Shown: positions 17,696-25,931 of the stretch, in pieces
Numbering within the stretch: the stretch's first letter is position 1
How the letters are laid out: each line of letters begins with the position of its first letter
Assembly: GCA_027080995.1 (NCBI GenBank)
Contig: JALWNT010000050.1
Coordinates: 1 to 48,387, forward strand
Direction of reading: 5' to 3'
Origin: Campylobacteraceae bacterium
GTDB taxonomy: Bacteria > Campylobacterota > Campylobacteria > Campylobacterales > Sulfurovaceae
DNA length: 48,387 nt
Position numbers and translations under genes: made by a program
The notes under the pieces: model-generated
What the model saw: the letters and a program-made list of their open reading frames with translations, nothing else
Told to the model about the DNA's origin: nothing
The model's database searches: none

Positions 17696-18277
17696 ATGCA
17701 ACAGAATTTTACATCCCTTTTCCGACTTTGGCACTGGTTGACGGCATTCTCTGTCCTGGGACTGGCAGGCACCGTCTTTTTGCGAATGAGCTTTTTGAAC
17801 AAAAACGCCAACGCCGAAATCATCCGAGCCAAACTGGAAAGCTTCCATATCGCCCTCACTCCCAACCAAGCGGTCGCCGTCGCCAAAGCGATACGCGCTC
17901 CGATGTGGGAGTGGCACTACATCCTCGCTATTTTCCTGGGAATCGCCATCGCTTTGCGCATCGTCGCGATGCTGCGGGGGGACGCGCAACTTCCTCTCCT
18001 CAAAGTGCTGCACAGTACGAGCGGCATAGAACGTTTCAAAAATACGATCCATCTGCTGATCTGCCTGGCGATCCTCGTCATCGCCCTGACGGGGGCTTTC
18101 TACTACTTCCACGATGCATTGGGCATCTCCAAAGAGAGTGCCCATTGGGCCAAGGATCTGCACGAATCCCTCTTCTGGCCTCTGATGGTGCTCATCGCCA
18201 TGCACATCGGCGGAGTGATCCGCTACGAACTGGCCACCAAAGAGTGCCTCGTTTCCAAAATGATCCACGGAGAATAA
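17696..18277 (+). CDS. Cytochrome b561-type membrane protein
   Basis: Probable four-helix inner-membrane diheme cytochrome b. From the ATG at 17696 (GGAGGAAGAA just upstream) it is 193 residues. Candidate heme ligands sit in helix starts or ends: LWHWLTAF near the N-terminus, WEWHYILAIFLG, KVLHSTSG with FKNTIHLL, and LHESLFWPLMVLIAMHIGG. Proteins of this kind carry electrons for hydrogenases, formate dehydrogenases or thiosulfate enzymes. No such partner gene is adjacent, so the role stays open. Confidence 0.75.
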   Translation: MQQNFTSLFRLWHWLTAFSVLGLAGTVFLRMSFLNKNANAEIIRAKLESFHIALTPNQAVAVAKAIRAPMWEWHYILAIFLGIAIALRIVAMLRGDAQLPLLKVLHSTSGIERFKNTIHLLICLAILVIALTGAFYYFHDALGISKESAHWAKDLHESLFWPLMVLIAMHIGGVIRYELATKECLVSKMIHGE

Positions 18278-18341
18278 AAGCTCCCCGAGGCATTCTCCGG
18301 GAAGGTTCATTTCGCTAAAATAATCAAAAAAAGGCGTAGCG

Positions 18342-19448
18342 ATGTCCCGAAGTTGCGATCTCTCCATTTTTCATCCGGAAGATCCCTGGACGCTGGGGGT
18401 CGAGCTGGAGGTACGTCTCATCGACGCCGAGACGATGAAGCCGGCCAACCGCTCCCCCTACCTCTTCGAGCATCTGCCCGAGCCTCTGCGCCCCAACGTC
18501 CACCAGGAATTGCTGCAGTCGATGGTGGAGATCGTCACCCCCGTCTGCCGCAGCGCCGACGAAGCGGCCGATTTCGTGATGAACACGCTCCACGCCCTCA
18601 CCCGCATCGGAGAGAAGGAAGGGATCCGCCTCGCGGCGCTGGCGACGCATCCCTTCGAGCGCAAAGAGGACAACAAACGTTTCGAGGACCCCCGCTACGC
18701 CGCTTTCGCCGAAGAGCTGCAGATCGTCCTCAAAAACTTTCTCATCAGCGGTTTGCATATCCACGTGGCGATGCCCAACGAAGAGGCCGCGCTGCGCGCC
18801 TACAACGCCAGCATCACTTACCTGCCGATCTTCCTGGCCCTCTCGGCCAATTCCCCTTTTCATCTGGGGGAGGATACGGGCCTGCAATCCTACCGGAGCA
18901 AAATCTTCGAGCGACTTCCCCGGGCGGGAATCCCGGAGTATTTCGGCAGTTATCGGGAGTACTGCAGCCTGATGGAGCAACTCTACGCCACCGGCACGAT
19001 CCAAAGCGCCAAGGATGTCTGGTGGGATGTGCGCATCCACCAGGGCTTCGGGACGGTGGAGCTTCGAGTCTGCGACGCCTTTTACGACCGGGAGCGGCTG
19101 CGGCTCATCGTTCTTTTTTATCAGGCGCTGATGTACCGCCTGACCCAATACCCCGTAGGACGGGTCTACCACCAGATCAGCAAACAGAACAAATGGAACG
19201 CCGTCCGCCACGGGATGGAAGGCCGTTTCATCGAAGGTGACCGCATCGTCCCGATCCGCGACAAGGCCCACGAGTTGGTCGATATGCTCGAACGTACCGG
19301 TAGCTTCGAAGCCCTGGGGGCCCGACCGGAGGACATCCGGGCGTTGCACGAGCTGATCGACAAAGAGAGCATCGCCCGCAAACTCCGCCGGATCTACGAA
19401 GAGACGAAAGATTTCAAGGCGGTCATCCAAGAAGAGTTGATCGACTGA
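18342..19448 (+). CDS. Glutamate-cysteine ligase family 2 (GCS2, YbdK-like)
   Basis: ATP-grasp-like carboxylate-amine ligase; family members form gamma-glutamylcysteine, though E. coli YbdK does so weakly. The 368 residues open with LGVELEVRLID, followed by SMVEIVTPVC, ISGLHIHVAMPNEE, and SANSPFHLGEDTGLQSYRS, all family signatures for metal and substrate binding. The WDVRIHQGFGTVELRVCDA block is also present. No gshB lies nearby, but a gamma-glutamyltransferase follows, so a gamma-glutamyl compound may be made and turned over here. The exact product is not known from sequence. Confidence 0.85.
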   Translation: MSRSCDLSIFHPEDPWTLGVELEVRLIDAETMKPANRSPYLFEHLPEPLRPNVHQELLQSMVEIVTPVCRSADEAADFVMNTLHALTRIGEKEGIRLAALATHPFERKEDNKRFEDPRYAAFAEELQIVLKNFLISGLHIHVAMPNEEAALRAYNASITYLPIFLALSANSPFHLGEDTGLQSYRSKIFERLPRAGIPEYFGSYREYCSLMEQLYATGTIQSAKDVWWDVRIHQGFGTVELRVCDAFYDRERLRLIVLFYQALMYRLTQYPVGRVYHQISKQNKWNAVRHGMEGRFIEGDRIVPIRDKAHELVDMLERTGSFEALGARPEDIRALHELIDKESIARKLRRIYEETKDFKAVIQEELID

Positions 19449-19510
19449 GAGTCGCAAGTCGCAGGCACGGCGGCTTTGCCGCCTCACGTCGCAAGCGGGT
19501 AAATAGACGG

Positions 19511-19533
19511 ACGTTTGGCGGGGCCAAACCTAC
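19511..19533 (+). repeat. GTTTGGC/GCCAAAC hairpin, family copy 2
   Basis: Identical to the copy at 4998: arms GTTTGGC/GCCAAAC, loop GGG, tail CTAC. Confidence 0.8.
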
Positions 19534-19578
19534 GCGATTCACGCTATCATTCCGGATTAGATGAAGATTCACGGCTCG

Positions 19579-19600
19579 GTAGGTTTGACCGTGTCAAACG
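19579..19600 (-). repeat. GTTTGAC/GTCAAAC hairpin, family copy 3
   Basis: On the minus strand CGTTTGACACGGTCAAACCTAC: arms GTTTGAC/GTCAAAC with loop ACG. Relative to copies 1 and 2 the stem pair G-C has become A-T on both sides. Confidence 0.8.
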
Positions 19601-19662
19601 ACTCAGAAAACACAAAAACAAAAAACATAACACGTAGCACTTAACACGCAAAAAGGAGTCCA

Positions 19663-21186
19663 ATGCCAAAAGGTGTCATCGCCGCCGGAGATCGGCTGAC
19701 CGCCCGGGCCGGAGCCCGGATCCTCGAAGAGGGGGGCAACGCTTTCGACGCCGCCTGCGCCGCGATGCTGGCGGCCCCTCTGGCCGAACCGATGCTGACC
19801 AGCCTGGGGGGAGGAGGCTTCCTGATGGCCCACTCCCCCGGCGAGAGCGCGGTCCTCTACGACTTTTTCGTCGACGTCCCTCCCCAACGCTGCGAAAGAC
19901 CCGACTTTTACCCCATCGACGTCGATTTCGGCACGACGGTGCAGCAGTTTCAGATCGGTGCCGCCTCCACCGCGGTCCCCGGGATGCCTGCGGGGATCGA
20001 CCGTATCCACCGCGAGCGGGGGCGCCTGCCGATGGAGCGGATCGTCGCTCCGGCCGTCGAATACGCCCGCGAGGGGATCCACCTCAGCGAACTTCAGGCC
20101 AGCTTCGTCTGTCTGCTCGAGCCGATCCTGCGCTCTACCGAGGCTTCCCGAGCGCTCTTCGTCCCCGAGGGGTGCCTCCTCGACGCCAAGCGCCCGGTGC
20201 GCAATCCCGACTACGCCGACTTTCTCGAAGCGTTCGCCCGGGAGGGAGCCGACCTCTTCTACCAAGGAGAGATCGCCCAGCGCCTGGATCGGCTCTACCG
20301 GGAAGCCGGCGGGTCGCTGCGCCGGGAGGATCTGGAACGTTACAAAGTGCACACACGCGAACCGATCGGCTTCGACTACCGGGGCTACCGCGTCGCCACC
20401 AATCCCCCACCCTCCGCCGGAGGGATCCTCATCGCCTTCACGCTCGAACTTTTGCGCCGCAGCGAAGCGCGAAGCTCCGAGACCCTCGAATATGTCCGGG
20501 ACCTCATCGAAGCGATGGCGGTGACGGGAGAGTTTCGCAAGGAGCAGGTCGACGCCCGTCTGCACGATCCTAAGCTGGCGAAGGTCGTCACCGATCACGC
20601 TCTTTTGCTGCACTACTTCGAGCGCTTCGACCGGCGCATCGATCTCTGGGGCAACACCACCCACATCTCGGTCATCGACGCGGAGGGCAACGCCGCCTCC
20701 GTCACCTCCACCAACGGAGAGGGCAGCGGCATCGTCGCTCCGGGTACGGGGATAATGATGAACAATATGCTCGGAGAAGAGGACCTCAACCCCCACGGAT
20801 TTTTCCAATGGCCCGCGGGGGTGCGCCTCCCCTCGATGATGGCGCCGACGATGGCTTTCGATCCGGAGGGATCCCCCGTCCTGATCCTCGGCAGCGCCGG
20901 CTCCAACCGGATCCGCAGCGCCATCGTCGAAGTGGCCGAGCGCTATCTGCGCTTCGGCGAGCCGATCCGTAACGCCGTCGACGCTCCCCGAATCCACTAC
21001 GAAAAGGGAGAGCTCTTCTTCGAACCGGGCTACAGCCCCGAAATCCTCGAAGCCGCCCGCCGGCTCTACCCTGTCACCGAATTCGACAGCCCCAGCCTCT
21101 TTTTTGGCGGGGTCAACGCCGTCACCGGCGACTACAGCGGAGCCGCCGACGGCCGCCGGGGCGGAGCGGTCGAAGTCGTCTCCTGA
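19663..21186 (+). CDS. Gamma-glutamyltransferase family protein without signal peptide
   Basis: N-terminal-nucleophile hydrolase that cleaves or transfers gamma-glutamyl groups. The 507 residues include the alpha-part text GGNAFDAACAAMLAAPLAEP and TSLGGGGFLMAH. The self-cleavage site is WGNTTHISVID with Thr332 as expected nucleophile, followed by STNGEGSGI, NNMLGEED and LPSMMAPTM. There is no secretion signal, unlike E. coli and Helicobacter GGT, so it probably acts in the cytoplasm. It follows the GCS2 ligase by 214 nt on the same strand. An acylase or CapD-like specificity is an alternative. Confidence 0.85.
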   Translation: MPKGVIAAGDRLTARAGARILEEGGNAFDAACAAMLAAPLAEPMLTSLGGGGFLMAHSPGESAVLYDFFVDVPPQRCERPDFYPIDVDFGTTVQQFQIGAASTAVPGMPAGIDRIHRERGRLPMERIVAPAVEYAREGIHLSELQASFVCLLEPILRSTEASRALFVPEGCLLDAKRPVRNPDYADFLEAFAREGADLFYQGEIAQRLDRLYREAGGSLRREDLERYKVHTREPIGFDYRGYRVATNPPPSAGGILIAFTLELLRRSEARSSETLEYVRDLIEAMAVTGEFRKEQVDARLHDPKLAKVVTDHALLLHYFERFDRRIDLWGNTTHISVIDAEGNAASVTSTNGEGSGIVAPGTGIMMNNMLGEEDLNPHGFFQWPAGVRLPSMMAPTMAFDPEGSPVLILGSAGSNRIRSAIVEVAERYLRFGEPIRNAVDAPRIHYEKGELFFEPGYSPEILEAARRLYPVTEFDSPSLFFGGVNAVTGDYSGAADGRRGGAVEVVS

Positions 21187-21231
21187 CTCCGTATCGGCCT
21201 CCGCTTCGACGCTTACCTTTTTGGGATACAA

Positions 21232-21502
21232 TATTACCGCACCCAGTAAATACCTCAAACTTTGAGAGGACGAGACGCAGTAAGATGTGCGTGAAAAAAG
21301 CTGAAGGACTACCCGTAGGTAATTTGAAGGTTTTTTGCGCGCAGATTGCTGCGTATCGTCCTCCCTGAAGGGTGCTCCGCTTTCGCCCATATGCTGCGTT
21401 GGATTTCTTTGAATTCGCTTTGGCGAGTCCTGCAAAAATCCGCCTTGCCTATGAACGAAATCGAAGCATCAAAGATTAAGGTATTTACTGAGTGCGGTAA
21501 TA
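21232..21502. mobile_element. MITE-like element with 33-bp terminal inverted repeats
   Basis: The ends 21232-21264 and 21470-21502 are inverted repeats matching at 30 of 33 positions (outer words TATTACCGCAC and GTGCGGTAATA). Inside, AGGACGAGACGCAG pairs with CTGCGTATCGTCCT, and TGCG...GAAAAAAGC pairs with a GGTTTTTTGCGCGCA arm, so the left half folds into nested hairpins. There is no transposase. It ends about 20 nt before the ribosome binding site of ccoI. No second copy lies in this window, apart from a 12-nt match to its end at 25860. Confidence 0.75.
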
Positions 21503-21531
21503 AACGCAAAAAAATCCGAAGGAGCGCCTCT

Positions 21532-23955
21532 TTGGCCCGAGTCCCCTGTACCCACTGCCATTTGGAATTTGACGAATCGGTGATGATCACCGAAGAGGAG
21601 AACGGCAAACCCCTCTACTTCTGTTGCAAAGGGTGTCAGGGGGTCTACCATCTGCTCAAAGAGGAGGGGCTTGAGACCTTCTACGACAAACTGGGCAACC
21701 AGACCCTCGAACCCGCCGACAAAGCCCGGGCCAAAAAGGAGGATCTGGAGCGCTTCGACCTGGAGGGCTTCCACAAAAAGTATGTCCGCACCACCCCCGA
21801 AGGGTTCAACGAGATCCACCTCATCATCGAAGGGATCCACTGCTCGGCCTGCGTCTGGCTCAACGAAAAGGTCCTCCACCAGACCCCCGGCGTCATCGAA
21901 GCCACCATCAACTACTCCAACAACAAAGCCAAAGTCGTCTGGGATCCGGAGCAGATCCGCCTCTCACAGATCATCGAAACCATCCGCAACATCGGCTACA
22001 ACGCCTACCCCTACGATCCGGCATTGCAGGAGGAGCGGGCGGTCAAAGTCCGCAACGACTACTACTCCCGGATCCTCGTGGGCGTCTTCGCTACGATGAA
22101 CATTATGTGGATCGCCATCGCTCAGTACGCCGGTTACTTCACCGGGATGGAAACCGGGCACAAAAAAATCCTCAACATCGCCGAATTTCTCCTGGCGACT
22201 CCGACGCTTTTTTATAGCGGCTGGATCTTCTTCCGCGGCGCGTGGTACGGGCTCAAAAACCGTTTTATCAATATGGATGTCCTCGTCGCCGCCGGCGCGA
22301 CGCTGGCCTATCTCTACTCCATCTACGCGATGGTCACCCTCAAAGGAGAAGTCTACTTCGATTCGGTGACGATGATCATCACTTTTGTCCTGGTGGGTAA
22401 ATATCTCGAAGTCCTCAGCAAACGCCAGGCAGTCGATACGCTGGACAAGATCATCGGCTCGATGCCCACCGAAGCCACCGTCGTGCGCGACGGCGAAAAA
22501 GCCCTCGTCTCCATCGAAAACGTCGAGCCCGGCGACCTCATCGAGCTCAAGCCCGGGGAGAAAGTCGCCCTCGACGGGATCCTGCGCCAGGGCAGCGCCC
22601 TTTTTGACGAAAGCCCCCTCACCGGAGAGAGCGAACCGATCCTCAAAGAGGAAGGCGACGAAATCCTCAGCGGCACCGTCTGCCTCGATTCGGTGGTGCG
22701 CTACGAAGCGACCAAACGCGCCGACGAATCCCTCCTGCACCAGATCACGGAACTCCTCAGCGACGCCGTGACCAAAAAGCCCCGCATCGAGCAGCTGGCC
22801 AACGTCGTCTCGGGCTACTTCTCCGTCATCATCCTCTCCATCGCCCTGCTGACCTTCGCCGGATGGCTCTGGTACAGCGGCTCGTTCGAGCGGGCGCTCA
22901 TCGTCGCCATCAGCGTCATCGTCATCGCCTGCCCCTGCGCCCTGGGGCTGGCCACACCGATGGCGACCCTGGTGGGGATCTCGCGCGCCGCCAAACGGGG
23001 GATCCTCTTCAAAGAGGCGGCTCAGCTGGAGACCGCGGCCCAAAGCGACCTGCTGGCCGTGGACAAGACCGGCACCGTCACCGAGGGGCGCCCCAGCGTC
23101 GTCAACTTCCAAAGCGAAGAGGGATTCGACCCCGCGCTGCTGCTGGCCCTCGTCTCCGGCAGCAACCACCCCGTCAGCCAAGGCGTCGCCCGCTGGCTGC
23201 GCGAGCGCTACCCCGACCTGCGCCCTCCGGAACTGGAACACTTCAAAGAGATCCAAGCCCAAGGCGTCAGCGCCGAATACCGGGGACACAAACTGGCGGG
23301 GGGCAACGTCGCACTGATGGATGCCCTGGCGATCCCCGTCAAAGTCGAAAGCAACGAGACGCTTTTTCTTTTCGCGATCGACGGGAAGATCGTCGCCCTC
23401 ATCGAACTGCGTGACCGCCTCAAGGAGGGAGCTTACGAGGCCCTCGCCGCCATTAAAGCGCTGGGGGTCAAGGTGGTGATGCTCACGGGCGACCACGAAG
23501 CGGCGGCACGGCGGATCGCCCTGGAGGCGGGGATCGACGAAACCTACGCCCGTCTGCTCCCCCAGGACAAAGCCGAAATGATCGATCGTTTTCACAAAGA
23601 GGGGCACATCGTCGTGATGGCCGGCGACGGGATCAACGACGCCCTCGCCCTGGCCCGCAGCGACATCGCCGTAGCGATGGGCAGCGGCGCCGACATCGCC
23701 ATCGAAGTGAGCGACATCGTCCTCCTCGAAGACCGCCCCCAGCATCTCGCCGACGCCTTCCTCATCGGCCGCCGCACCTTTCGCAGCGTCAAGCAAAACC
23801 TCGGCTTCTCGGTCCTCTACAACTCCATCGCCGTTCCTCTGGCGGTGCTGGGCTACGTCAACCCCCTCGTCGCCGCCCTCTCGATGAGTCTTAGCTCCCT
23901 CTTCGTCGTGGGCAACTCGATGCGAATCAAGTTGGGTATGAAGAATGAAGAATGA
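21532..23955 (+). CDS. ccoI: Copper-transporting P-type ATPase CcoI (FixI-like)
   Basis: P1B-type ATPase that supplies copper for cbb3 cytochrome oxidase assembly. I place the start at TTG 21532, with AAGGAG 7 nt upstream, giving 807 residues. N-terminal cysteines C6/C9 and FCCKGC (31-35) are typical of CcoI-type proteins, followed by a heavy-metal domain with CSAC at 104-107. Then come eight membrane helices with the CPC motif (IACPCALGLATP), the TGES actuator loop, DKTGTVTEG phosphorylation site and GDGINDALALA. An in-frame extension reaches 21346 inside the MITE-like element and is unlikely to be native. ccoS follows. Confidence 0.93.
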   Translation: MARVPCTHCHLEFDESVMITEEENGKPLYFCCKGCQGVYHLLKEEGLETFYDKLGNQTLEPADKARAKKEDLERFDLEGFHKKYVRTTPEGFNEIHLIIEGIHCSACVWLNEKVLHQTPGVIEATINYSNNKAKVVWDPEQIRLSQIIETIRNIGYNAYPYDPALQEERAVKVRNDYYSRILVGVFATMNIMWIAIAQYAGYFTGMETGHKKILNIAEFLLATPTLFYSGWIFFRGAWYGLKNRFINMDVLVAAGATLAYLYSIYAMVTLKGEVYFDSVTMIITFVLVGKYLEVLSKRQAVDTLDKIIGSMPTEATVVRDGEKALVSIENVEPGDLIELKPGEKVALDGILRQGSALFDESPLTGESEPILKEEGDEILSGTVCLDSVVRYEATKRADESLLHQITELLSDAVTKKPRIEQLANVVSGYFSVIILSIALLTFAGWLWYSGSFERALIVAISVIVIACPCALGLATPMATLVGISRAAKRGILFKEAAQLETAAQSDLLAVDKTGTVTEGRPSVVNFQSEEGFDPALLLALVSGSNHPVSQGVARWLRERYPDLRPPELEHFKEIQAQGVSAEYRGHKLAGGNVALMDALAIPVKVESNETLFLFAIDGKIVALIELRDRLKEGAYEALAAIKALGVKVVMLTGDHEAAARRIALEAGIDETYARLLPQDKAEMIDRFHKEGHIVVMAGDGINDALALARSDIAVAMGSGADIAIEVSDIVLLEDRPQHLADAFLIGRRTFRSVKQNLGFSVLYNSIAVPLAVLGYVNPLVAALSMSLSSLFVVGNSMRIKLGMKNEE

Positions 23956-24075
23956 AGAATTTCGGTTTGCGTTGCTATGCAACGCTTCTTTTTGGAGGCG
24001 AGAATTCATTCCCGCAAATGCAGGGCTGAAGCCCTGCCTCCAACGACAAAAGACTAACGACTAACGACGGAAAAA
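23940..24075 (+). repeat. Intergenic mosaic ccoI-ccoS
   Basis: GAAGAAT heptads at the ccoI stop (23941-23960), a GCGTTGC/GCAACGC hairpin with loop TAT (23969-23985), a degenerate GCGAGAATTCATTCCCGC palindrome (23998-24015), GCAGGGCTGAAGCCCTGC (24020-24037) and CTAACGA heptads before ccoS. This is the one mosaic without an obvious start-site hairpin. Confidence 0.8.
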
Positions 24076-24083
24076 GGAAAAAG

Positions 24084-24329
24084 ATGAGCGATTCGATTAT
24101 GGCGCTGATGCTGGGAGTCTCGACTTTCCTCGGTGCTCTGGGCCTCATCGCCCTACTCTGGGGCCTGCGCAGCGGACAGTTCGACGACCAATCCAAATTC
24201 CTCGACGGCGCCCGATTCGATGGCGAAGAGGAGCTCCGTGACGCCGTGATGATGGAAAAGAAGAAAAAAGAGGCTCTGGAAAAGAAGAAAAAAGAGGCGA
24301 TGAAGAGGGATTATCGGCCGGTGGACTGA
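24084..24329 (+). CDS. ccoS: cbb3 oxidase maturation protein CcoS
   Basis: Small membrane protein needed to load cofactors into cbb3 oxidase. The 81 residues have one N-terminal helix (MALMLGVSTFLGALGLIALLW) followed by the family-like SGQFDDQSKFLDGARF. The Lys/Glu-rich tail holds two copies of EKKKKEA-like text. It follows ccoI, the usual partner. AAAGGAAAAAG precedes the ATG. Confidence 0.88.
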   Translation: MSDSIMALMLGVSTFLGALGLIALLWGLRSGQFDDQSKFLDGARFDGEEELRDAVMMEKKKKEALEKKKKEAMKRDYRPVD

Positions 24330-24349
24330 AATTTGAAATAGAAAAAAAT

Positions 24350-24378
24350 TTGACTATTTGAATATTTTTGAATATTCT
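24350..24378 (+). promoter_or_regulatory. Promoter and likely operator of the RHH/RelE pair
   Basis: TTGACT (24350-24355) and TATTCT (24373-24378) are spaced by 17 nt. An inverted repeat GAATAT-ttttt-GAATATTC overlaps the -10, where an RHH antitoxin would bind for autorepression. Confidence 0.6.
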
Positions 24379-24410
24379 ATATTCATCAATCTTCACAAGA
24401 AGGCTTATAA

Positions 24411-24647
24411 ATGAAGACCATTACGATGCGTGTCGATGATTCCATCTATGAAATGATCAAAAAAGCCGCGCACGGCCAACGACGCAATCTCTCCAACTTC
24501 ATTGAATATGCCACCTTGCAATATCTGACCTCTTCCCAATATGTAGGCGATGAAGAGATGCGGGAGATTTTAAACGATAAGGACTTGGTCGAAAGCCTCA
24601 AAAAAGGGAAGCTGGAAGCCGAGGCCGGAGAGTATACGCTTGTATGA
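24411..24647 (+). CDS. Ribbon-helix-helix antitoxin
   Basis: DNA-binding antitoxin of a type II pair. The 78 residues open MKTITMRVDDSIYEMIKKAA, a beta strand then helix as in CopG/RelB-like proteins, with NLSNFIEYA as the second helix. The acidic C-terminal part (residues about 48-78) would wrap the toxin. Its stop overlaps the toxin start by 8 nt. The stretch 24330-24910 is more AT-rich than its surroundings, suggesting acquisition by transfer. Confidence 0.85.
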   Translation: MKTITMRVDDSIYEMIKKAAHGQRRNLSNFIEYATLQYLTSSQYVGDEEMREILNDKDLVESLKKGKLEAEAGEYTLV

Positions 24648-24909
24648 TTTCCAAATCGCCGAAACGAAAAGTTTTCAAAAATCCAGGAAAAAATATGGCG
24701 AAAAACTCTACAAACGTATCAAAGATATCGTCTATCCCCAACTAAGAGAGAATCCCTATTTCGGTCCGAACATCAAAAGGCTCAAGGGAGAGTTCGAAGG
24801 ATTCTATCGCTATCGAATCGGAAACTATCGTCTCTTCTACCTCATCGAAGAGGATAAAGTCATCGTCGTCGTCACCGATCTGCGCTCGAGACAAAACGCG
24901 TACGGATAA
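24640..24909 (+). CDS. RelE/ParE-superfamily toxin
   Basis: Likely ribosome-dependent mRNA endonuclease or gyrase poison; RelE type is favoured. The 89 residues end with the family pattern IKRLKGEFEGFYRYRIGNYRLFYLIEEDKVIVVVTDLRSRQ (described here as KRLKGE, YRYRIGNYRLFY and VTDLRSR blocks). The in-frame start is TTG at 24640, inside the antitoxin gene; an ATG 4 nt on is out of frame. A weak start plus overlap would keep toxin below antitoxin. Confidence 0.85.
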   Translation: MYDFQIAETKSFQKSRKKYGEKLYKRIKDIVYPQLRENPYFGPNIKRLKGEFEGFYRYRIGNYRLFYLIEEDKVIVVVTDLRSRQNAYG

Positions 24910-24944
24910 GCCTCCAATGACCGACAACGGAGCTCAAGACACCC

Positions 24945-25835
24945 TCAAGGCCTCCTCCACCGTTTGTAGCTCCACTCCCACTGTGCCGGTTCTTTGCGGA
25001 TCTGCTCCAGCAGAATGTCGGTGTAGCGTTGGGTGAGGGCACGGATCTTCTCTTCGGGATCTTCGATCTCTTCGGCGCGGTACTCCACCGGTTCGCGGAT
25101 CACGATGCGAAATTTCTCCCTCCCCTCCCGCACGGCGAAGATCGGGACCATCAGAGGATCGAAGCGGAGTTTGAGCTGCGCCATACTCTTGGAGGCGTAG
25201 GCTTTCTTGCCGAAAAAGTCGATGAGGATTCCGTTGGGCGGGGGGATCATCTGATCGATGTGCATCCCCACCCCTTCGCGCTTTTTCAAAATCTTCGCAA
25301 TGGCCCGCAGGGCGCCTTTGCGTTCGATGACGCGGTGGCCGAAGCTTCGGCGGTAGGGCTGGATGATCCGCTCGTCTATCAGAGGGCTTTTGCGCTGCTC
25401 CTTGGCGACCAGGGTGCCGGGCAGGCCGTTGAGGGCGAAAAATTGCGCCAGGAACTCCCAGTTGCCGTAGTGGGAGACCAAAAAGACCATCCCCCGCTCG
25501 TTTCGCTCTTTCAACGCTTCGATCTTGGCGCGGGCCTCTTCGGGATTGAGAACGGCTCCTTCGTAATCGAAACGCCCGGTCAGCATCAGCACCGTTTCGA
25601 CGAAAAACGCGGCCCGTTGCCGGCGATACTCTGCGGCGATCCTCTCCCTCTGCGCTTCGCTCTTGTCGGGAAAAGCGGTCCCCAGATGCTCCAGGATCCG
25701 ACGGTGGCGTCTCGTTCCCGGCCCGTAGCTTTTCTCCACGATCAGCCCCGACAATGCGTAGAGCGACGCGCGGGGCATCAGACGGCTCATCCCCAGCAAT
25801 CCCCTCACTCCCCAATACTCCAGCCGCTTCTTCAC
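24945..25835 (-). CDS. Lipid A biosynthesis acyltransferase (LpxL/HtrB family)
   Basis: Inner-membrane enzyme adding a secondary acyl chain to KDO-lipid A. The 296 residues have an N-terminal amphipathic/hydrophobic anchor (RGLLGMSRLMPRASLYALSG). The catalytic HX4E motif lies in VFLVSHYGNWEFLAQFF, and a later block MHIDQMIPPPNGILIDFFGK fits the family. Length is typical. It is convergent with the toxin gene. Which acyl chain and position it uses cannot be told from sequence. Confidence 0.9.
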   Translation of the reverse strand: MKKRLEYWGVRGLLGMSRLMPRASLYALSGLIVEKSYGPGTRRHRRILEHLGTAFPDKSEAQRERIAAEYRRQRAAFFVETVLMLTGRFDYEGAVLNPEEARAKIEALKERNERGMVFLVSHYGNWEFLAQFFALNGLPGTLVAKEQRKSPLIDERIIQPYRRSFGHRVIERKGALRAIAKILKKREGVGMHIDQMIPPPNGILIDFFGKKAYASKSMAQLKLRFDPLMVPIFAVREGREKFRIVIREPVEYRAEEIEDPEEKIRALTQRYTDILLEQIRKEPAQWEWSYKRWRRP

Positions 25836-25931
25836 CGCACTCCCTTGCCCGTGTCTCGTTATTACCGCACCTACTATCTAGCTCACATATTGATGTGATA
25901 ATATTGAACCATCTGAATAATGTTCGAGAGA

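Larger units (their letters stand above)
19449..19662. repeat. Repeat-bearing spacer before the GGT gene
   Basis: After the ligase stop come GTCGCAAGTCGCAG-like words and a GGCGGCTTTGCCGCC hairpin (about 19468-19482). Two GTTTGRC hairpins then face each other (19511-19533 plus, 19579-19600 minus). The last 60 nt before the ribosome binding site are A/C-rich and nearly G-free. Confidence 0.7.

Noticed and set aside
21346-21531. N-terminal extension of CcoI by 62 residues
   Set aside because: It would be encoded by the MITE-like element. TTG 21532 has a proper AAGGAG site and gives the normal CcoI N-terminus.
25857-25875. Possible second end of the MITE-like element (TTATTACCGCACC)
   Set aside because: Only about 12 nt match, there is no partner end within 400 nt, and the rest of the element is absent.
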